From an uncultured Collinsella sp. (GTDB lineage Bacteria > Actinomycetota > Coriobacteriia > Coriobacteriales > Coriobacteriaceae), in the NCBI GenBank assembly GCA_900545605.1, contig UQZL01000029.1, forward strand, positions 1 through 27,776: a stretch of 27,776 bases of DNA, in the 5' to 3' direction. A program made the position numbers and the translations under genes. Below, piece by piece: positions 23,574 to 27,776 of the stretch (position 1 is the stretch's first letter; every line of letters begins with the position of its first letter). The notes below the pieces were generated by a model. That model did not search any database, was not told where the DNA came from, and saw nothing but the letters and a program-made list of their open reading frames with translations.

Positions 23574-24215
23574 GTGGCTTGCAAAGTATTAGTAGTCTGC
23601 GGCTCGCCGGTGGTGGCGAGCCCCGAGCTGCTGCGCCAGCTGGCAGGGGAGTGCGATCGCATTGTAGCCGTAGACCGCGGCCTGGATGCCCTACTAGGCG
23701 CGGGCCTGAACTGTGACGTCTACGTCGGCGACGCCGACACCGTAAGCGATGCCGGCCGCGCCCTGGTCGATGCCGCTGAAGACTTCGAAGTCGAACGCCA
23801 CAACCCCTACAAGGACTACACTGATCTAGCATTAGCTCTAGACGCAATCCGTCGCCGCTGGCCCGGTGCCGAACTGTACACAACCTGCGCCACCGGAGGC
23901 CGCCCCGACATGGCTCTCTCCGTCCTAGGCCTACTAGCCAACTACAACGACGCCCCCGTCTGGATCAAAGAAGACAAAGTAACGGCCAGAATCCTGCATC
24001 AGAACGAAACCTGGATCATAGAAGACGCAGCCGGCAGCACCTTCTCCATCATCGCAATCGCCCCAAACACGGAAGTAAGCGAACAAGGCCTAGAATGGGA
24101 ACTAGACCACAGCCCATTAGGCTTATTGGCCGACACCGGCATCAGCAACATCGTAAGAGGAACGGCTAAGATCCAAGTCCACACCGGCACCGCCATCGCT
24201 TACCTCTACAAGTAA
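23574..24215 (+). CDS. Thiamine pyrophosphokinase
   Basis: Transfers pyrophosphate from ATP to thiamine to make the cofactor thiamine diphosphate. The 213-residue protein has the family's N-terminal DRGLDALL, the GDADT box (GDxDS type, 52-56), KDYTD (80-84) and GGRPDMALS (108-116; GGRxDH type), then a beta-sandwich thiamine-binding domain. The start is GTG ten bases after the HAD stop, so the two genes are probably cotranscribed. From about 23,820 on, codon choice shifts to many cta, gta, aga and C-ending codons compared with the first half. It is followed by a long palindrome. Confidence 0.88.
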   Translation: MACKVLVVCGSPVVASPELLRQLAGECDRIVAVDRGLDALLGAGLNCDVYVGDADTVSDAGRALVDAAEDFEVERHNPYKDYTDLALALDAIRRRWPGAELYTTCATGGRPDMALSVLGLLANYNDAPVWIKEDKVTARILHQNETWIIEDAAGSTFSIIAIAPNTEVSEQGLEWELDHSPLGLLADTGISNIVRGTAKIQVHTGTAIAYLYK

Positions 24216-24229
24216 GGACTATCGCATCA

Positions 24230-24302
24230 GGGTTTTATCGGGACGGTGGATAGAAATGATCGCTCGAAGAGTGATTATTTCTGCCCCGTCCCAGGAAAAC
24301 CC
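24230..24302. repeat. Long interrupted palindrome after the thiamine pyrophosphokinase gene
   Basis: Three stacked stems share one axis: 24230-24236 with 24296-24302 (7 bp), 24240-24246 with 24286-24292 (7 bp) and 24252-24265 with 24269-24282 (14 bp including two G-U pairs, loop gaa). Small internal loops separate them. It starts 15 bases past the stop codon and could terminate it, but no T-tract follows. A fourth palindrome type in the window. Confidence 0.75.
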
Positions 24303-24333
24303 GTAAGGAGGATAGCCAATTCAAAATTCCCCC

Positions 24334-24362
24334 TTGCAACCCCGAAGATCTTCCCCTATAGT
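24334..24362 (+). promoter_or_regulatory. Promoter of the tRNA-Ala gene
   Basis: TTGCAA (24334-24339) and TATAGT (24357-24362) are separated by exactly 17 bases. Predicted start of transcription is about 24369, some seven bases before the mature 5' end of the tRNA, as is usual for stable-RNA promoters. Confidence 0.8.
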
Positions 24363-24375
24363 ATCTCCTCGTCAC

Positions 24376-24451
24376 GGGGGCGTAGCTCAGCTGGGAGAGC
24401 GCTTGACTGGCAGTCAAGAGGTCAGGGGTTCGATCCCCCTCGTCTCCACCA
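24376..24451 (+). tRNA. tRNA-Ala (anticodon GGC), CCA encoded
   Basis: A 76-base cloverleaf. The acceptor stem GGGGGCG pairs with CGTCTCC and contains the G3-U70 pair, the identity element of alanine tRNA. The D arm starts TAGCTC; the anticodon stem CTTGA/TCAAG holds loop CTGGCAG with anticodon GGC; the T arm is AGGGG-TTCGATC-CCCCT. Discriminator A and CCA are encoded. It reads GCC and GCU codons. It has its own promoter upstream and terminator downstream. Confidence 0.97.
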
Positions 24452-24461
24452 TCGTGAATGC

Positions 24462-24490
24462 AGAGCCTTCGGGGAACCGAAGGCTCTTTT
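24462..24490 (+). terminator. Intrinsic terminator of tRNA-Ala
   Basis: A perfect 11-bp stem (24462-24472 with 24477-24487, tetraloop ggaa) ends in a four-T run, eleven bases after the tRNA CCA. Confidence 0.9.
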
Positions 24491-24782
24491 CATATGCAAC
24501 CGCCATGCGCTATAATGCGCCGCCAAAAAAGTTGTGCAATTAATTTCCCATATCTGTACATAGTTTGTTAGACAAACGCAATTAAACAGGACGACAAGTA
24601 GGGCCAAACCGGCCTCATTATCTCACGCTACACGCAGCGCGCCCCAATAACCTGCGCCAACGTGAACAACATCCCAAAACAAACCCCTTGAGCACGCTAA
24701 ATGAACGAAATGTTGTTAGCAGCTACCCAAATAGGTTTCACCATTAGCTTGTGCTAGGATACATTACGTTACATGAGTTCAA

Positions 24783-24849
24783 CTGTGCTCACGGCTTCAA
24801 CAAGCCGCAAAGCACAGGGTCAATCAGCATCCGGCCGTAACGGCGGTGC
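24783..24849 (+). promoter_or_regulatory. Tandem hairpins in the leader, possible antiterminator-loading site
   Basis: Hairpin 1 pairs 24783-24789 with 24811-24817 and 24792-24797 with 24802-24807 around loop caac. Hairpin 2 pairs 24834-24837 with 24841-24844 and extends outward to 24827/24849 with two single-base bulges. LoaP-type NusG paralogs are known to recognise structured RNA in operon leaders; that this pair is the site is inference. Confidence 0.4.
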
Positions 24850-24978
24850 CAGAAAAACCACGAGCTCCAATAAAGCAGTTATGCGTTAAACATCTTAAAA
24901 GTTGTGCATAACAAGACGTAGCAGTTCTTCAGCTGTTTGCGTGCGGTTCAGTTTTGTATCTGCTTGACTGACTCGCAC

Positions 24979-25039
24979 GCAGTCAGCTGAGGCTGTAGGT
25001 ACTTTTGCGATACATGCCTACAGCCTCAGCGCTGCTTTT
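24979..25039 (+). terminator. Leader terminator or attenuator
   Basis: A perfect 14-bp stem (24986-24999 with 25017-25030) is extended by GCAG (24979-24982) pairing with CTGC (25032-25035), and TTTT follows directly. It lies 150 bases before the antiterminator gene. An alternative 8-bp stem (24938-24945 with 24974-24981) shares three bases with its outer pairs. Confidence 0.6.
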
Positions 25040-25085
25040 ATACATACCGTTCACGGTGGGGCAGAGCCACGTGCTTGTCTGACTG

Positions 25086-25158
25086 GGCTCAGGGTTTGAA
25101 TATGGAGCGCCTTCGCGCACAAGCGCCCTGGCGAAGCCATACCCAAACCCCATGAGCC
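25086..25158 (+). other. Long hairpin just before the antiterminator gene
   Basis: Four stacked stems fold on one axis: 25086-25091 with 25153-25158, 25092-25098 with 25144-25150, 25101-25105 with 25137-25141 and 25111-25116 with 25131-25136, 24 pairs in all around a 14-base loop. It ends about 15 bases before the Shine-Dalgarno and has no T-tract. Confidence 0.55.
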
Positions 25159-25188
25159 ACACGTAAGACAGCAAAGGGGGTGGTGCTC

Positions 25189-25735
25189 GTGTGGTATGTG
25201 ATCCAGGTTATCAACGGTCGCGAAGACGTAATGCGCGAGCGCATCGAGCGCATGGTGCCGGCGAGCGCCATGCAGGAGCTCTTTTATCCCCAATTTCAAA
25301 CCGAGATCAAAGTACACGGCGAATGGGTCAATACGACCAAGCCGCTCTTTCCCGGTTATCTTATCTGCGATACGGCAGAACCCCGCACCGTGCAACAGTA
25401 TCTGCTGCGTATGGACGACTTTGCCCGGGTGCTATCCCAGGACGGTCAGTTTGTGCCGCTGGCAAAAGAAGAGGTCCAGCTTATTGGTGGCTTTACGCAT
25501 AGGGGAGACCGCGTTGTGCCCATGAGCGAGGCCCTAAAAAAACGGCGATCAGGTCGTAGTGACGGCAGGTCCACTGCTGGGCCACGAAGGCCTTGTCAAA
25601 ACCATTAATAGACGCAAGAGCACTGCTTATTTGGAGCTCAACCTGTGCGGCCGACGCGTAACTACGCGCGTGGGCCTCGCTGTGCTTTCAAATGAGCAGC
25701 GCTTCATGCGCAACCCTAAACAGGCGAGCGCCTAA
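25189..25735 (+). pseudogene. LoaP-like NusG-paralog antiterminator, frameshifted at an A7 run
   Basis: A specialised NusG paralog expected to ride RNA polymerase and suppress termination in the polysaccharide operon that follows. The first frame gives the NusG N-terminal domain, beginning WYVIQVINGRED and running to about residue 120. At CTAAAAAAACGG (seven A) it shifts into RRSGRSDG and stops at 25608. One base fewer in the A run would continue NGDQVVVTAGPLLGHEGLV, a clear KOW motif, to a TAA at 25735, giving about 181 residues, the expected length. GTG at 25189 is preferred (GGGGG upstream; family members start MWYV); GTG at 25180 is the longer option. Whether this is a real mutation, phase variation or a read error is open. 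The next gene starts immediately. Confidence 0.85.
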
Positions 25736-25801
25736 GTGCGGGCGGTCGCCACACAGTGCAGGGAGGATCCCCGATTTGGGGACGTAGTGTTGGAAGAGAA
25801 C

Positions 25802-26551
25802 GTGTCGGATAAAACTCAATATACAACGGATGCACCCGCGGGGGCGGCGCTGATTTCTCAGGCCATGGACCGGCGTGAGGGCGCCGGCCGCTACAGGGCC
25901 ATGCAATCCATCATGGACTGGGATCGCTCGCGCCTAGCCTACCGCACCGTCAAGCGCGCGTTCGACATCGTGTTCAGCGGTGCCGTGCTCCTCGTTATCG
26001 CGATCCCTAGCTTAGTGCTGGCTGCGGCCATCCGCATGGAGAGCGAGGGCAGCCCCTTCTACAGCCAGATCCGCGTTGGTCAGACCCGCCCCGACGGCAG
26101 CCTGTCAACCTTCCGCATGTGGAAGTTCCGCTCCATGTACAAGGACGCCGACGAGCGCCTCGCCGAGCTCAAGGAGCAAAACGAGATCGCCGGCGCCATG
26201 TTCAAGATGAGGGAGGACCCCCGCGTCACCAAGATCGGGAAGTTCATCCGCAAGCACTCCATCGACGAGTTCCCGCAGTTCATTAACGTATTCCTGGGCC
26301 AGATGTCCGTCGTGGGTCCGCGCCCGCCGCTGCCTAATGAGGTTGCGGAGTACACCGAGTACGACCTGCAGAGGCTAGCAGTGAAACCAGGCATTACGGG
26401 GCTCTGGCAGGTTACGGAGCGCAACTCCACCGGTTTCGACGGCATGGTCCGCCGGGACCTCGAATACATAGCCAAGCGCGGAGTCATCACGGACTTCAAG
26501 ATCATCCTCCTAACGGTTCTGGAGGTCTTTAACGGGAGCGATGCGTACTAA
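25802..26551 (+). CDS. Polyprenyl-phosphate sugar-1-phosphate transferase (WcaJ/WbaP type)
   Basis: Starts exopolysaccharide repeat-unit synthesis by moving a sugar-1-phosphate from a nucleotide sugar to undecaprenyl phosphate at the inner membrane face. The 249-residue protein has KRAFDIVFS (51-59) before a hydrophobic membrane helix (about 57-77), KFRSM (108-112), DPRVTKIGKFIRKHSIDEFPQF (139-160) with the catalytic Asp-Glu pair, and SVVGPRP (169-175). It is the single-helix catalytic form without the extra N-terminal membrane domain. The GTG at 25802 has GGAAGAG before it; an in-frame GTG at 25736, touching the previous stop, would add 22 unconserved residues. Its stop overlaps the next ATG by one base. 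Confidence 0.92.
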   Translation: MSDKTQYTTDAPAGAALISQAMDRREGAGRYRAMQSIMDWDRSRLAYRTVKRAFDIVFSGAVLLVIAIPSLVLAAAIRMESEGSPFYSQIRVGQTRPDGSLSTFRMWKFRSMYKDADERLAELKEQNEIAGAMFKMREDPRVTKIGKFIRKHSIDEFPQFINVFLGQMSVVGPRPPLPNEVAEYTEYDLQRLAVKPGITGLWQVTERNSTGFDGMVRRDLEYIAKRGVITDFKIILLTVLEVFNGSDAY

Positions 26552-27717
26552 TGCAGCATGTTTTCATCATCGGATCCAAGGGAATTCCGGCAAACTACGG
26601 CGGTTACGAGACGTTCGTGGAGAAACTGACCGAGAATCAGGTATCGCCCGACATCAAGTACCACGTGGCGTGCGCTGTGGACTCCGCCGAGGAGGTCGGC
26701 GAGTTCGAGCACAACGGAGCGCATTGCTTCAAGGTACTACGCAGGCCCGTCGGAGCCGCTAGGGCGATCTTCTACGATATAGACGCCCTCAAGTGGTGCA
26801 CCGCCTATATCGAGAATAACCGTGTCGGGCACCCCATCGTCTACGTGCTGGCCTGTCGCATCGGACCGTTTTTCGGAAAGTACGTAAAGAGGATCCACGC
26901 CCTTGGTGGCAAGGTCTTCGTGAACCCCGACGGCCACGAGTGGAAGCGCGCCAAGTGGAGCGCGCCCGTCCGCAGGTACTGGAAAGTCTCGGAGCGCGGG
27001 ATGGTCAAGCACGCCGACCTGATGGTGTGCGACTCCAAGAACATCGAGAAGTACATTCGAGGGGAGTATGCCGACCTGCACCCCGAGACGACCTTCATCG
27101 CCTACGGGGCCGACATCAGGCACTCAGCGCTCGCGGACGACGACCCCAAGTTCACTGGATGGCTCTCCGAGAAGGGCCTCGAGCCCTTCGGCTACTACCT
27201 GGTCGTGGGACGCTTCGTGCCTGAGAACAACTACGAGACCATGATCCGGGAGTTCATGGCTTCCGACTCCAAGCGGGATTTCGCGCTCGTGACGGGAGTG
27301 GACGACTCCTTCCTCGCGGAGCTCGAGCGGAAGACACACTTCAAGTCCGACCCACGCATCAAGTTCGTCGGGACCGTCTACGACCAGGAGCTCCTGAAGA
27401 AGATCCGTGAGCAGGCTTATGGCTACTTCCACGGTCATGAGGTCGGGGGTACCAATCCGAGCCTCCTGGAGGCGCTGGCGTCCACGCGCCTCAACCTCCT
27501 TCTCGACGTCGGTTTCAACCGCGAGGTCGCTGAGGACTCGGCCCTGTATTGGAGCAAGGAATCCGGAGACTTGGCTGAACTTATCAATAGCGCCGACGTG
27601 ATGGATTGGAAGTCGATCGAGGAGCTCGATACGGCATCGACCTCCGTTATCCGCGACCGGTATTCGTGGCGGTCCATCACTGACAGCTACGAAGACCTTT
27701 TCCTCGGAAGGAGATAA
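26551..27717 (+). CDS. Glycosyltransferase, DUF1972 family (rhamnosyltransferase-like)
   Basis: A 388-residue GT-B glycosyltransferase. The N-terminal domain begins with the DUF1972 signature GSKGIPANYGGYETFVE (8-24); the C-terminal GT4-like domain has the sugar-nucleotide motif GHEVGGTNPSLLEAL with its two glutamates. Relatives include streptococcal Cps2T/WchF, which add rhamnose as the second sugar of the capsule repeat unit. The adjacent rmlA start, for dTDP-rhamnose supply, supports that, but acceptor and donor are inferred. It overlaps the transferase before it (TAATG) and is followed three bases later by rmlA. Frequent AGG codons differ from the housekeeping genes. Confidence 0.85.
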   Translation: MQHVFIIGSKGIPANYGGYETFVEKLTENQVSPDIKYHVACAVDSAEEVGEFEHNGAHCFKVLRRPVGAARAIFYDIDALKWCTAYIENNRVGHPIVYVLACRIGPFFGKYVKRIHALGGKVFVNPDGHEWKRAKWSAPVRRYWKVSERGMVKHADLMVCDSKNIEKYIRGEYADLHPETTFIAYGADIRHSALADDDPKFTGWLSEKGLEPFGYYLVVGRFVPENNYETMIREFMASDSKRDFALVTGVDDSFLAELERKTHFKSDPRIKFVGTVYDQELLKKIREQAYGYFHGHEVGGTNPSLLEALASTRLNLLLDVGFNREVAEDSALYWSKESGDLAELINSADVMDWKSIEELDTASTSVIRDRYSWRSITDSYEDLFLGRR

Positions 27718-27720
27718 CCA

Positions 27721-27776
27721 GTGAAAGGCATCATCCTCGCCGGCGGGTCCGGCACCCGCCTGTACCCGCTCACGCT
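27721..27776 (+). CDS. rmlA: Glucose-1-phosphate thymidylyltransferase RmlA, 5' fragment
   Basis: Only 18 codons are in the window. The frame reads MKGIILAGGSGTRLYPLT, the N-terminal nucleotide-binding loop of RmlA/RfbA, which makes dTDP-glucose as the first step to dTDP-rhamnose. AAGGAG lies eight bases before the GTG start, inside the end of the preceding gene. Other sugar nucleotidyltransferases share this loop, but the exact wording and context favour RmlA. Confidence 0.85.
   Translation, partial: MKGIILAGGSGTRLYPLT

Larger units (their letters stand above)
24491..25188 (+). promoter_or_regulatory. Structured leader region of the polysaccharide operon
   Basis: About 700 bases with no plausible gene. 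From left to right it holds an AT-rich stretch, an 8-bp inverted repeat (24665-24672 with 24710-24717), a weak promoter candidate (TTCACC at 24737, TACATT at 24760, spacer 17), two adjacent hairpins (24783-24849), a terminator-like hairpin (24979-25039) and a long hairpin just before the first gene (25086-25158). The layout fits an antitermination-controlled leader; the transcription start is not established. Confidence 0.5.

Noticed and set aside
24376..24451. tRNA-Ala as attachment site of an integrated element carrying the polysaccharide genes
   Set aside because: No integrase gene and no direct repeat of the tRNA 3' end were found in the window; the neighbouring operon looks like a resident locus.
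25538..25560. Programmed -1 frameshifting on the A AAA AAA heptamer in the antiterminator gene
   Set aside because: A -1 shift reads ACG GCG ATC AGG TCG TAG and stops; only the +1 direction (one base fewer) restores the KOW domain, and no +1 stimulatory signal is evident.

Overview
This is a GC-rich window (about 60% G+C by eye) with actinobacterial-type genes. The gene set and style point to a gut member of the Coriobacteriia, most likely Collinsella: a paired GlgC/GlgD glycogen system, several families of long intergenic palindromes, and a NusG-paralog-led exopolysaccharide locus. The genus is recognised from memory of gene content, not from any search.

Region 1 (1-9.4 kb) is housekeeping. 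metK (minus) ends at a strong bidirectional-type hairpin. On the plus strand follow gltX, then priA and def 18 bases apart, then fmt and rsmB overlapping by four bases. Together def and fmt handle the formyl group of initiator methionine. A small FmdB-type zinc-ribbon gene lies on the minus strand, convergent with rsmB. Three of the gaps in the window's housekeeping parts (metK/gltX, def/fmt, rsmB/fmdB) hold long inverted repeats of different sequence; a fourth lies beside the tRNA gene.

Region 2 (9.5-22.6 kb) is a complete glycogen cluster on the minus strand, in transcription order glgB, glgP, glgC, glgD, glgA and a GH13-GH77 fusion. GlgC with the motif-degenerate GlgD makes ADP-glucose, GlgA polymerises it, GlgB branches it, GlgP phosphorolyses it, and the fusion enzyme probably acts as a debranching and glucan-transfer enzyme. 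GlgA carries a tail of about 257 residues with alternating acidic and Lys/Thr/Ala blocks, and GlgB has a purely basic tail of about 82 residues. These histone-H1-like disordered tails are the most unusual protein feature here. A GTTTTACCA-type motif recurs in the divergent glgB/HAD promoter region and again upstream of the GH13-GH77 gene, suggesting one regulator.

Region 3 (22.8-24.5 kb, plus) has a HAD phosphatase, a thiamine pyrophosphokinase and a tRNA-Ala(GGC) gene with its own near-consensus promoter and intrinsic terminator.

Region 4 (24.5 kb to the end, plus) is the start of an exopolysaccharide or capsule operon: a structured leader of about 690 bases, a LoaP-like NusG paralog split by a one-base frameshift in an A7 run, an initiating sugar-phosphate transferase, a DUF1972 glycosyltransferase (rhamnosyltransferase-like) and the first codons of rmlA. 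The frameshifted antiterminator with elaborate RNA hairpins before it is a candidate on/off switch for the surface polysaccharide.
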